Source of the DNA: Phycisphaerales bacterium
GTDB lineage: Bacteria; Planctomycetota; Phycisphaerae; Phycisphaerales; UBA1924
Assembly: GCA_020849105.1 (NCBI GenBank)
Contig: JADLGW010000007.1
Coordinates: 1 to 32,960 of the forward strand
DNA: 32,960 nucleotides
Direction of reading: 5' to 3'
A model generated the notes under the pieces. That model was not told the DNA's origin. It searched no databases and was given only the letters and a program-made list of their open reading frames with translations. A program made the position numbers and the translations under genes. This document shows, piece after piece, positions 9,430-17,351 of the stretch (the stretch's first letter is position 1; each line of letters opens with the position of its first letter).

Positions 9430-9816
9430 ATGAACCAGTTCGTCAACCGTCGCGGCCACGAGCGATTCGCCATGCACCCGATGTACACGCCGGTGCGCGT
9501 CCGGCTGGCCCCGGACTCCGCGGTGGACCTGGAAGGGCACGCCTACGACATCAGCGAAGGGGGCGTCCGGTTTGAACTCGACGAGGCGATCGCTCCGGGA
9601 ACCCCGCTGACCATGAGGATCGCGGTGCCCGCCGGCAGCGGCAACCTCGCCCCCCAGGCTGTCTGCGTCCGGGCCAACGTCGTGTGGCTCGACAACGACC
9701 CCGACGAGCCCGGGCCTGTCCGCATGGCGGCCGTGTTCACGCGCTTCGACAACCCCGCGGACCGGGGCCGGCTGCTGGCGCAACTCTCACGCGGCGGCTT
9801 TGCCCGGGCGGCCTGA
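9430..9816 (+). CDS. PilZ domain protein
   Basis: A single-domain 128-residue PilZ protein, expected to bind cyclic di-GMP and act as a cytosolic effector on motility, adhesion or polysaccharide output. The N-terminal RxxxR loop is RRGHER (Arg8, Arg12). The second binding motif DxSxxG is DISEGG (Asp40, Ser42, Gly45), so both nucleotide-contacting motifs are intact. The start ATG 9430 follows GGGGAGG eight bases upstream; a TTG at 9406 is rejected. The stop at 9816 is one base from the convergent FecCD stop. No cyclase or phosphodiesterase gene is nearby, so the partner is unknown. Confidence 0.88.
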   Translation: MNQFVNRRGHERFAMHPMYTPVRVRLAPDSAVDLEGHAYDISEGGVRFELDEAIAPGTPLTMRIAVPAGSGNLAPQAVCVRANVVWLDNDPDEPGPVRMAAVFTRFDNPADRGRLLAQLSRGGFARAA

Positions 9817-9817
9817 G

Positions 9818-10789
9818 TCATTCGGCCCTTGCCGTCCCGCGCAGCAGCCCGATCAGGACCGGGCCGCCCAGGATCGCGGTGACAACGCCGATCGGCACAC
9901 GCCCGCCGGGCAGGTCCATTGCCTTCACCAGGGCCTCCGCTCCGACAACCATCGCCGCCCCTGCGAGGGCTGATCCGATCACCACCACGCGGTGCGCGGG
10001 GCCGGCCAGCAACCGGGTGACATGGGGACAGACCAGACCGATGAACCCGATCGGGCCCGCGATCACGACCGCTCCCGCGGTGAGCACCCCCGCCAGCAGG
10101 AACAGCATCAGCCGCAGCGCGCCCAGGGGGATACCGACGCTGCGCGCCTCATCCTCCGAGAGCGCGGCGGCATCCATCGCCGGCCCGGCCCAGGCGCCCA
10201 GCACGCTCGCGGCCAGGACAATCCCGCCGACGACCCAGACCCATCGCAGCGGCACGTTGTCGTCGAGTGCCCCGATGGTCCAGCGTGCCACCCCCACGCC
10301 GCGATCGGGTGTCAGCATCGCGATGAACATGGTCGCGGCGCCGCACATGACGCTGACGATCACGCCGACCAGCACGAGGGATACCGGGTCGAGGAACCCG
10401 CGGCGCTGGCTGAGGGCATAGACGACGCCGAGTGTTGCGCACGAGCCGATCAGCGCCGCCACGCCCGCGCCGCCCGCGCCCAGAGCCAGCCCACCGGCGG
10501 CCCCCGTCAGGTAGATCGAGAGCATGACCGCGAGCCCCGCTCCGGAGGCCAGGCCGAGCAGGTCCGGCGATGCCAGCGGGTTGCGGAGCAGCGACTGGAG
10601 CATCGCTCCGGCGACGGCCAGGGCCGCACCCACGACGGCGGCCATGGCGGCGCGCTGCCCCCGGATCGCCATGACCACGTTCCAGTCGTCCGCGGCGATG
10701 CCCCCGGTCCGGATGGTCATCAGCCCCGCGACCGCCGCCGCCAGCGCGATTGCCAAGAGACCGAGGGAGGTTGCCTGCCGCATGTTCAC
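9818..10789 (-). CDS. FecCD/BtuC-type iron-chelate ABC transporter permease
   Basis: An inner-membrane permease for siderophore, haem or cobalamin uptake. The 323 residues show NPLASPDLLGL (70-80), DPVSLVLVGV (134-143), ALSEDEARSVGIP (209-221), the ATPase-contact loop GPIGFIGLVCPHVTR (245-259) and GRVPIGVVTAILGGP (297-311), all family hallmarks, with about nine or ten hydrophobic spans. It has no adjacent ATPase or substrate-binding protein. I place the start at GTG 10789 rather than ATG 10783 because TAGGCT ends exactly seven bases before the GTG; the two are in frame and two codons apart. It is divergent from atpC. Confidence 0.88.
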   Translation of the reverse strand: MNMRQATSLGLLAIALAAAVAGLMTIRTGGIAADDWNVVMAIRGQRAAMAAVVGAALAVAGAMLQSLLRNPLASPDLLGLASGAGLAVMLSIYLTGAAGGLALGAGGAGVAALIGSCATLGVVYALSQRRGFLDPVSLVLVGVIVSVMCGAATMFIAMLTPDRGVGVARWTIGALDDNVPLRWVWVVGGIVLAASVLGAWAGPAMDAAALSEDEARSVGIPLGALRLMLFLLAGVLTAGAVVIAGPIGFIGLVCPHVTRLLAGPAHRVVVIGSALAGAAMVVGAEALVKAMDLPGGRVPIGVVTAILGGPVLIGLLRGTARAE

Positions 10790-10796
10790 GGGGGCA

Positions 10797-10802
10797 AGCC
10801 TA
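10797..10802 (-). promoter_or_regulatory. Candidate leaderless -10 box for the FecCD permease (TAGGCT)
   Basis: TAGGCT on the minus strand ends seven bases before GTG 10789 and thirteen before ATG 10783. The seven-base spacing matches the other leaderless candidates and argues for the GTG start. Confidence 0.4.
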
Positions 10803-10834
10803 CCGGCGGCGGCCGCGGCGGGTGTCCCCGGGGC

Positions 10835-10840
10835 TATTAT
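10835..10840 (+). promoter_or_regulatory. Leaderless -10 box for atpC (TATTAT)
   Basis: TATTAT ends seven bases before ATG 10848 within an otherwise GC-rich stretch. No Shine-Dalgarno is present, and no -35 can be read. Confidence 0.5.
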
Positions 10841-10847
10841 CCGCCCC

Positions 10848-11282
10848 ATGGCTTCGAACTCGTTCCAGTGCCGACTGATCACGCCGACCGCCAAGGTTCT
10901 CGACGAGGCCGTCGTCTATGCCTCGATCCCGGTGTGGGACGGGCTGATGGGCGTGCTGCCCAGCCGCGCGCCGATTGTCGCCAAACTCGGGCTCGGCGAA
11001 CTCCACCTTCAGTTTGCCGACGCCGGCAAGGCGGCGGGCGGCTCTCGGTCCTTCCTGGTCGAGGACGGCTTCATGCAGATGGTGAGCAACCGGTTGACGA
11101 TCCTGGCCTCCCGGGCCATTCCCACCGAGGCGCTCGTCCTGAACGAAGCGCAGGCTGAACTCTCCGAGGCGGAAGGCCGAAGGGCTCCCGCGGGCGACCG
11201 CGCGGCCCTGGATCGCGTGACCCGCGACCGCGAGCGGGCGAGAGCGAAGGTGCGGCTCGCCTCCGGCCAGCGCGCGATCTGA
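10848..11282 (+). CDS. atpC: F1Fo ATP synthase epsilon subunit (stand-alone)
   Basis: The 144-residue epsilon subunit sits on the central stalk, couples gamma rotation to the c-ring and can inhibit ATP hydrolysis through its C-terminal helices. The N-terminal beta sandwich is clear: FQCRLITPTAKVLDE (6-20), WDGLMGVLPSRAPIVAKLG (30-48) and a VEDGFMQMVSNRLTILA strand pair (71-87). The C-terminal helical region from about 95 to 140 is rich in Ala, Glu and Arg. No other ATP synthase gene is near; it lies between a permease gene and corC-like genes. Start ATG 10848 is supported by the TATTAT box. The gap to the next gene is 21 bases. Confidence 0.9.
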   Translation: MASNSFQCRLITPTAKVLDEAVVYASIPVWDGLMGVLPSRAPIVAKLGLGELHLQFADAGKAAGGSRSFLVEDGFMQMVSNRLTILASRAIPTEALVLNEAQAELSEAEGRRAPAGDRAALDRVTRDRERARAKVRLASGQRAI

Positions 11283-11287
11283 TCCGC

Positions 11288-11293
11288 TAGCCT
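11288..11293 (+). promoter_or_regulatory. Possible -10 box for the first CorC/HlyC gene (TAGCCT)
   Basis: TAGCCT ends ten bases before ATG 11304. The spacing is longer than for the other leaderless candidates, and the gene may simply be read through from atpC. Confidence 0.25.
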
Positions 11294-11303
11294 CTGTCCG
11301 CTT

Positions 11304-12587
11304 ATGGAACCGGGTCGCCTGGCCCTGCTGCTGCTCCTCCCGCCGCTCATCGCGGCGTCCGCGTTCTGCTCGGCGTCGGAAACCGCTCTCTTCAGCCTGA
11401 CGCAGACGGAGCGTGCCCGGATGCGCAGGGCAAGCCCCGGCGCGGCCGCGGCGGTTGCCGCGCTCCTGGCCCGTCCGCGCGGCCTTCTGATCACGATCCT
11501 GCTGCTGAACAACCTGGTGAACGTCGTCTATTTCGTGCTCTCGACCGTGTTCGCGGGCGGGCACGAGGGGTCGGGCGGTGGGCTGGTCGCGGTGCTCATC
11601 GGGGCCGCCTCGGTGTTCGGGCTCGTGCTGTTCGGAGAGATACTCCCGAAGTTGCTCGCCAGCCGACTCCGGTACCAGGCCTGCCGGCTCATCGCCCGCC
11701 CGCTGCTCGTCCTGGACCGCGCCCTCTCCCCCGTGCGGAACTTCGTGGACCGACGCCTCGTCGCGCCGCTGGCGCGCCTCGCGCGGCCGACCGGCCGGCA
11801 TCCGCCGCGGGTGTCGGCGGATGAACTCTCGCGGCTCCTGGCCCTCTCGGCGAGCGAGGGGGCACTCGGACACGAAGACCAGCACCTCCTGCAGGACGTC
11901 GTCGATCTGAGCACGCTCCGCGTTCGGCAGATCATGACGCACCGCGTGGACATGGACTGGCTCGATGCCGGCGCGGCGGACGCGGAGGTCCTGGACCTGG
12001 TACGCCGGTCCGACGGGGCGCCCATTCTTGTGTGCCGCGGCTCCCCGGACGGTGAGATCCTGGGGTGGCTCGACGCCAAGACACACTTGTCGCGCCGCCA
12101 GGCCGCGGGGCACCCGACGCCGCTGGCAGAGTCGCTCCAGCCGGTGCTCTACATCCCGGAACGTGCCCGGCTGGACCAGTTGCTGGACCTTCTGCGCACC
12201 GAGCATCGATCCTTCGGGGTCTGCGTCGACGAATACGGAACGGTGGTCGGCATCACCGGGGTCTGGGACGTCACCCGTCGGCTGGTGTCCGACAGCGTTA
12301 CCGGCCCCCTGGGAGGCGTCGGCGTCGAGCCCGCGGGCGAAGGGCGCTGGATCGTCCCGGGTCGGATGAACGTCCTGGACCTGGCGGAGATGCTGGACCC
12401 GGCCCGTTCGCGGCGTGAACTGGATCGCACGGTGAGCACGGTGGCGGGCCTGTTCCTGCTCCGCCTGGGGCGAGTGCCGCGGGCGGGGGATGTCATCCGG
12501 CTCGGGAACGTGGAGATGCGTGTCGGCACGATGGAGGGCCGCGCGGTCGGACGGGTCGTGGTCACGCTGACCGGGGAGGCCATGTGA
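11304..12587 (+). CDS. CNNM/CorC-HlyC family membrane protein (DUF21-CBS-CorC)
   Basis: A 427-residue membrane protein of the CNNM/MpfA/CorC family, linked to Mg2+ or cation efflux and homeostasis. Order: DUF21 membrane domain with about four hydrophobic spans (1-140), including SASETALFSL (23-32), ILLLNNLVNV (65-74) and FGEILPKLLA (110-119), all family signatures. A CBS pair follows (about 205-325, with the VRQIMTHRVDM entry and VCVDEYGTVVGITG), then a CorC_HlyC transporter-associated domain (about 340-424). The gene ends in a GTGA overlap with the next CNNM-type gene, so the two are translationally coupled. Confidence 0.9.
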   Translation: MEPGRLALLLLLPPLIAASAFCSASETALFSLTQTERARMRRASPGAAAAVAALLARPRGLLITILLLNNLVNVVYFVLSTVFAGGHEGSGGGLVAVLIGAASVFGLVLFGEILPKLLASRLRYQACRLIARPLLVLDRALSPVRNFVDRRLVAPLARLARPTGRHPPRVSADELSRLLALSASEGALGHEDQHLLQDVVDLSTLRVRQIMTHRVDMDWLDAGAADAEVLDLVRRSDGAPILVCRGSPDGEILGWLDAKTHLSRRQAAGHPTPLAESLQPVLYIPERARLDQLLDLLRTEHRSFGVCVDEYGTVVGITGVWDVTRRLVSDSVTGPLGGVGVEPAGEGRWIVPGRMNVLDLAEMLDPARSRRELDRTVSTVAGLFLLRLGRVPRAGDVIRLGNVEMRVGTMEGRAVGRVVVTLTGEAM

Positions 12588-13561
12588 GCACGGTGCACAC
12601 GGTCGCCTGGTTGACGGCCGCGCTGCTGGGCCTCTCGGGGTCGGCGCTGTGCAACGGCATGGAGATCGGGGCGTACAGCCTGAACCGCGTGCGGCTGCGG
12701 TTGAACGCGGGCACCTCCTATGCGGCCCGGCTGCTGGCCGGTGAGATCGAGCATCTGGACCGGATGCTGGCCACGCTCCTGATCGCCAACGCGTCGCTGA
12801 ACTACCTCGCCGCGCTCGCGATGACCGAACTGCTGACAGGGGCGGGCCTGAGCGACTGGTCCATGGTCGCGATCGAGGTTGCGGTGCTTACCCCCCTGCT
12901 CTTCATCGTGGCTGAGTCCCTCCCGAAGGAAATCTTCAGAGCGGGGGCGGACACCCTGACCTACGGGCTTGTCACCCCGCTTGTGGTGGCACGGCTGCTC
13001 CTGACCTGGATCGGGGTGCTCCCGCTGGTTCGGCTGTTCGCCGAGGGCGTCGCCCACCGCCTGGGTGTGACGGAGACCGAGGGGCTCGTCCGAACCGGCG
13101 GCGAGCATGTGGCCGCGATGATCAAGGAGTCGGGCAGCACGCTCTCGGAGTCCCAGGTGAGCCTGGTGGACCGGGCGCTGGCGTTCCATCGCCTGGCCGT
13201 TGCCGAGGAGATGATCCCGTGGGCGCAGGTGCTGAGCATCGGCGCGGAGTGGGACCGGCCTCGCGTTCTTGCGTTGCTGCGGCGCTCGCACCATTCGGCG
13301 TTCCCCGTGATTGACGGGCGGGGCAACGTGGTGGGCGTCCTGCGCCATACCGATCCCTACCTGAATACGGACGCGTCGGTGACCGCGATGTCCTTGCCGC
13401 CGGTCTTCGTGAAGCCGGGGACGCCCCTGCGCGAGGCCATCCTGCGCGTCCGGGAATCCCGCGCCGGCATAGGGATCGTGGAGTCGCCCGGGGGGCGGCC
13501 GATGGGGCTGGTGTCGCTCAGAGACCTGGTGGAGCCGCTCACGGGCCGCCTGACCGAGTAG
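12584..13561 (+). CDS. CNNM-type membrane protein lacking the CorC_HlyC domain
   Basis: A second DUF21-CBS protein of 325 residues, coupled to the previous gene by a 4-base overlap and a GGGGAGG site. SGSALCNGMEIGAYSLNRVR near the N-terminus and ESLPKEIF around 110 match the DUF21 signatures (the first gene has SASETALFS and GEILPK). A CBS pair occupies about 210-320 (EEMIPW...FPVIDGRGNVVGVL...). It stops there, so the C-terminal CorC_HlyC domain of its neighbour is absent. The two may form a heteromeric transporter; this is inferred from coupling and shared architecture. The stop is three bases from the convergent zinc-ribbon gene. Confidence 0.88.
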   Translation: MSTVHTVAWLTAALLGLSGSALCNGMEIGAYSLNRVRLRLNAGTSYAARLLAGEIEHLDRMLATLLIANASLNYLAALAMTELLTGAGLSDWSMVAIEVAVLTPLLFIVAESLPKEIFRAGADTLTYGLVTPLVVARLLLTWIGVLPLVRLFAEGVAHRLGVTETEGLVRTGGEHVAAMIKESGSTLSESQVSLVDRALAFHRLAVAEEMIPWAQVLSIGAEWDRPRVLALLRRSHHSAFPVIDGRGNVVGVLRHTDPYLNTDASVTAMSLPPVFVKPGTPLREAILRVRESRAGIGIVESPGGRPMGLVSLRDLVEPLTGRLTE

Positions 13562-13564
13562 CCG

Positions 13565-14605
13565 CTACATTTTTTTGCGCCTGACGGGGCGCGGGACGAT
13601 GTGCTCACCGGCCGGGTGGCCGGTGACCCTGGACCCCGGCCCGATCGGGGATGCCGACGTGCCCGGTGCGGAGCCGCCCGTCGTTCGTGAGGCCATCTGC
13701 TCCTCGTGTATCGCCCGCTCCCGCGCCAGGCGCGCCCGGGCCGCGGCCTGCCTTGCGCTGTTGCTCACGGCCCACCATGACAGGACCGCCATCTGCACGA
13801 CGGAGGCAAAGAGGAGCACGACTCCCAGCATCGCCACGCCCCACGACACGATAGAACCCGTTGTGAGAGCGCCGGCCAACCCGGGGACTCTGGGCGCCGC
13901 GACGAGCAGGAGCAGCCCGGTCGCGCTCCCGACGCCAACAGTCCACGCGGCGATACGGAAGCGATCCGCAAGGCCGGAGTCGCCCGCCCACGCGGCCAGC
14001 GACCCCAGGAAAACTCCTATGGGCGCGAGCCCCAGCATCGCGAGGCCCTGCATGACAGCGGCGAGCCGGGCGACGTTGATCGCCGAGAACAATGGAGCCC
14101 CGAGCGGGGCAGGGACACCCGGGATCGCACGCGGCGGGGCCACGATGGGCAGGAAGATCGCTGCCGCGGCGGCCGCGCTCGCCACGACCCATGCCGCGGC
14201 GCCCGCGCGGACGCTCCACCGGAGCCACTCGGCGTCCAGCACGCGGTTGCGATGACCGGTTCGCGGGCGCGGCCGTGTCACGATCCATGCGCCCGCGCCC
14301 CAGGCGAGCCAGGCGGGCACGCCCCCGGCCACGGCGTACAGGTGCAGGCTTCCGCGCCCCGCGACACTCAGGAGCACCGCGATGGCGCCCACGGACATGA
14401 GCACCAGCCCGATGCACAGTTTCTGGAGGTAGCCATCGGGGGCATCAACCAGGGTGTCGCCGCCCTCGCGCACCTGCGGCGGAGCCATGGGTGTGCCGCA
14501 CTCCGGGCAGGCGGCGCCGATGACCAGGCCGTGCAGGTCGTATCCGCAGCGGCGGCACGGGTACTCGGTCTGAACTGTCTCCAACCGTCGCGTGACGCGG
14601 CGCAT
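13565..14605 (-). CDS. Membrane protein with N-terminal zinc ribbon (copy 2)
   Basis: A 346-residue protein without a known function. Residues 17-36 form a rubredoxin-like zinc ribbon (Cys17-x2-Cys20 and Cys33-x2-Cys36, with the CGYDLHGL spacer typical of planctomycetes). Six or seven hydrophobic segments follow from about 60 to 300, and the C-terminus is a charged, low-complexity tail ending RPVRRKKM. ATG 14605 is chosen; the frame is open much further upstream, but that part is a shadow of the neighbouring gene. It starts 20 bases after the stop of the similar protein upstream and is probably its operon partner and paralogue. Confidence 0.75.
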   Translation of the reverse strand: MRRVTRRLETVQTEYPCRRCGYDLHGLVIGAACPECGTPMAPPQVREGGDTLVDAPDGYLQKLCIGLVLMSVGAIAVLLSVAGRGSLHLYAVAGGVPAWLAWGAGAWIVTRPRPRTGHRNRVLDAEWLRWSVRAGAAAWVVASAAAAAAIFLPIVAPPRAIPGVPAPLGAPLFSAINVARLAAVMQGLAMLGLAPIGVFLGSLAAWAGDSGLADRFRIAAWTVGVGSATGLLLLVAAPRVPGLAGALTTGSIVSWGVAMLGVVLLFASVVQMAVLSWWAVSNSARQAAARARLARERAIHEEQMASRTTGGSAPGTSASPIGPGSRVTGHPAGEHIVPRPVRRKKM

Positions 14606-14625
14606 GAGGATTGTTCCGACGAGGG

Positions 14626-15483
14626 TCAGTACGGTTGCACGCCGCCCATATCCGCCAGGACATGCCGCAGGCTTGAACTGAGCCGGATCATCATTCCGAT
14701 GTACATCACGAGCAGGGCGAGCACGAGGACCGGGATCGCGCACATGATCAGGAACCCGCCGGGAACCAGGAGGATGAGCAGGGAGCCGATGCCCAGCACC
14801 AGCGTGATCGCCGCCGTCCACAGCACCGCGCGGGCGCGCCGGGCGAGCCTGGTGTCCGCGAGGCGCCGGGCCAGGTGCTGCACATAGAAGTTCGCGGCCA
14901 GCGCGTGAACGATCCAGGCAACCCCGGATGCGACCTGCCCGGCCATGACCAGCATCGACATCATGTCCACCGCCGTCGGCACGCCGCGAAATGGGACGGC
15001 CGGTACGGCCACCGCGCGACCGAGGAGCGTCAGCCCGAAGGCGGCCAGCGATACAATCAACGAACCGCGCAGGACGACCCGCGAGGTCGATCCCCGGGTC
15101 CGGTCGAGTTCGGCCGCGGGGTCCGGCGCCGAGAGCAGCCACCAACCGACAAGGCCCATCACCGTCGATCCCGTGGCAACGGCCTCGATGACGATGGTTG
15201 ATGCCGGTGCCGACGGTGCCGCACCTTCCAGCACCACGGCGCTGATCGTGCCGAAGCACATGATCGCCATGCCCCACAGGACCAGGCGTGCGCCGCGCGC
15301 CAGCAACCGCACGAACTCCACCGATGCAAAGCGCAACTGGCCGCCGCGGAGCGAGTCCGCGACCCCGGCCCCGCACTCCGGGCACAGGCCCGCGGCGTCC
15401 AGGCCGCGGAGGTTGTAGCCGCAGCGGTTGCACGGGGCGTCGAACGGGACGGGCTCGGCCACGGAGTTCAGCGTACCGGGCAT
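14626..15483 (-). CDS. Membrane protein with N-terminal zinc ribbon (copy 1)
   Basis: A 285-residue membrane protein of unknown function. It opens with a zinc ribbon (Cys18-x2-Cys21 and Cys34-x2-Cys37, CGYNLRGL...CPECG) followed by about six hydrophobic spans, with the ribbon expected in the cytoplasm. The same layout recurs in the downstream gene. Its start lies 29 bases from the divergent M61 peptidase start, and neither a Shine-Dalgarno nor a TANNNT box is apparent for it. The start assignment is therefore by frame and by the ribbon position only. Confidence 0.75.
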   Translation of the reverse strand: MPGTLNSVAEPVPFDAPCNRCGYNLRGLDAAGLCPECGAGVADSLRGGQLRFASVEFVRLLARGARLVLWGMAIMCFGTISAVVLEGAAPSAPASTIVIEAVATGSTVMGLVGWWLLSAPDPAAELDRTRGSTSRVVLRGSLIVSLAAFGLTLLGRAVAVPAVPFRGVPTAVDMMSMLVMAGQVASGVAWIVHALAANFYVQHLARRLADTRLARRARAVLWTAAITLVLGIGSLLILLVPGGFLIMCAIPVLVLALLVMYIGMMIRLSSSLRHVLADMGGVQPY

Positions 15484-15500
15484 GCGGCGGGCGCGCCATG

Positions 15501-15506
15501 TAGACT
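15501..15506 (+). promoter_or_regulatory. Leaderless -10 box for the M61 peptidase gene (TAGACT)
   Basis: TAGACT ends six bases before ATG 15513 with no Shine-Dalgarno in between. A -35 hexamer is not recognisable. Confidence 0.45.
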
Positions 15507-15512
15507 CCGGCC

Positions 15513-17351
15513 ATGCTCAGCCTGCTTGCTCTTGCATCCGTGGTCCTTGTCCTGCCGGCGGAGCCGCCGGTTGAGTATGTCGTGCGTCTCGGTGACGCGC
15601 GGTCGCAGGTTGTCCACGTCAGCATGGTGGTGCGCGGGGTCGAGGCGAATCAACTGGACGTGGCGTTGCCGGTGTGGCGCCCCGGAAGGTACGAGGTGAT
15701 CAACCCGGCGGGATCGGTCCGCACGCTGTCGGCGCACGACGGTGAGGGTCGGGTGCTGCGGGCGGACAAGATCGCCTCCAGCACATGGCGGATCGCCCTC
15801 CCGGATCGCGGCGCCGGGGGCGTGACGGTTGATTATGACCTGTACGCGAACTCACTCGGGGACCGGACGCGGCACGCCGACTCCACGCACGCCTTCCTGA
15901 GCCCCGCGACTGTCTTTCTGTTCCGGCCCGGCCTGACCGGACCCGAGGGGGGGCCGCTGCGCATCCGCATCGATGCGCCCGAGGGCTGGGGCGTGGCGAC
16001 GGGCCTGTCACCCGAGGCGGACGACCCCCGCGTCCTGACCGCTCCCAGTTATGACGTGCTTGCCGACTCCCCCATCGAGATCGGTGAACAGGAGCGCGTC
16101 ACCTTCGGCGTCGGCGGGGTGCCGCACGAGATCGTCGTCTGGCACCCCGGCGGCCCGCCCGGCTACCCGCTCGCCGAGTGGCCGGAGAGTTTCACGAAGA
16201 TCATCCGCGAGCAGGAGTCGATCTTCGGGCGGTTCCCGTACACGCGCTACGTCTTCCTGGTGCACGACTACCCCGGCGGGGGCGGCGGCACGGAGCACGT
16301 CAACTCCACGGTCATCCAGACCTCGCCCGGCCGGCTGGCGGATGCTGAGGCGTTCCGCGGGTTCCTGGGCCTGGTGTCGCACGAGTTCTTCCACACCTGG
16401 AACGTCAAGCAGTTCCGGCCCTCCGGGATCAAGCCCTACGACTACCTGCACGAGAACTACACGCGGCTGCTCTGGGTCGCCGAGGGGACAACGAGTTACT
16501 ACTCACCGCTCACGCTGGTGCGCGCGGGGATCACCCGGCCCGACGATTACCTGCGCGCGCTGGGTTCGGGCATCGACGCGCTCCGGTCCCGTCCGGGCGC
16601 CGCGGTCCAGAGCCTGGAGGAGTCCAGTTTCGACGCGTGGATCAAGTTCAGCAAGCGCTCGCCCGACAGCGAGAACACCACGGTATCGTTCTATGACAAG
16701 GGCGCCCTGGTCAGCCTTGCGCTCGACATGCAGGTCCGCAAACGCAGCGGCGGCCGGCGCTCCCTGGACGACGTGATGCGGGCGCTGTTCGAGCGGTTTC
16801 CGCTCGGGGGGCCCGCGTACACGACTGACGACGTGCTGGCCGCGCTGCACGCCGCGGCGGGGAGCGGATTCGAGGACTTTTTCGGTGCGCACGTCGCCGG
16901 GACTGAACCGGTGGACTTCGAATCGGCGCTCGCCGTCGTCGGGCTGCGGCTCGTACGCGGCACCGGGAAGGATGATCCGGACCGACCCTACCTCGGGCTG
17001 AACGTCACCGACAGCGGCGGGCTGGCCTCCGTGAGCGGCGTCGCGTCGGACGGACCGGCGTTCAGCGCGGGGCTCATCGCCGGTGACCTGGTGGTGGCGC
17101 TCAACGGGCAGCGCGTGACCGCGGCCGGCCTCGATGCGATGACCCGGCGGCTCCAGCCCGGTGACACGGCCCGGGTCCAGTTCTTCCGCTACGACGTGCT
17201 ACACGACGTTGCGGTAACGGTCGGTGGAAAACCCGCCGGGCGCTGGACCGTCAGCCGCGTGGACAATCCCACGCCGGAGCAACTGGCGGCCTACACGTCG
17301 TGGCTGCACCGGGAGTGGCCCGGACACGAGCCAAAGGAAGAAACCCGATGA
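15513..17351 (+). CDS. M61 family metallopeptidase with C-terminal PDZ domain
   Basis: A 612-residue exported zinc peptidase of the M61 (glycyl aminopeptidase) family. A hydrophobic N-terminus (LSLLALASVVLVLPAEP) acts as a signal peptide or anchor, although it lacks a positively charged n-region. An N-terminal beta domain spans about 20-180. The catalytic domain has HEFFHTWNVKQFRP, in which His290, Glu291 and His294 form HExxH, and Glu324 in WVAEGTTSYY is the third zinc ligand, as in family members. A PDZ domain (about 490-575, from YLGLNV) may bind substrate C-termini. The stop overlaps the next start (ATGA). Confidence 0.93.
   Translation: MLSLLALASVVLVLPAEPPVEYVVRLGDARSQVVHVSMVVRGVEANQLDVALPVWRPGRYEVINPAGSVRTLSAHDGEGRVLRADKIASSTWRIALPDRGAGGVTVDYDLYANSLGDRTRHADSTHAFLSPATVFLFRPGLTGPEGGPLRIRIDAPEGWGVATGLSPEADDPRVLTAPSYDVLADSPIEIGEQERVTFGVGGVPHEIVVWHPGGPPGYPLAEWPESFTKIIREQESIFGRFPYTRYVFLVHDYPGGGGGTEHVNSTVIQTSPGRLADAEAFRGFLGLVSHEFFHTWNVKQFRPSGIKPYDYLHENYTRLLWVAEGTTSYYSPLTLVRAGITRPDDYLRALGSGIDALRSRPGAAVQSLEESSFDAWIKFSKRSPDSENTTVSFYDKGALVSLALDMQVRKRSGGRRSLDDVMRALFERFPLGGPAYTTDDVLAALHAAAGSGFEDFFGAHVAGTEPVDFESALAVVGLRLVRGTGKDDPDRPYLGLNVTDSGGLASVSGVASDGPAFSAGLIAGDLVVALNGQRVTAAGLDAMTRRLQPGDTARVQFFRYDVLHDVAVTVGGKPAGRWTVSRVDNPTPEQLAAYTSWLHREWPGHEPKEETR

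Noticed and set aside
13570..13576. T7 run after the second CNNM gene as a terminator
   Set aside because: The only preceding stem (GTAGC/GCTAC) has essentially no loop, and the run is coding (Lys-Lys) on the other strand.
13565..15625. One 686-codon minus-strand open frame
   Set aside because: Its first half is an Arg/Gly/Pro-rich shadow of the zinc-ribbon gene at 14626-15483. Only the part from ATG 14605 has protein-like sequence.
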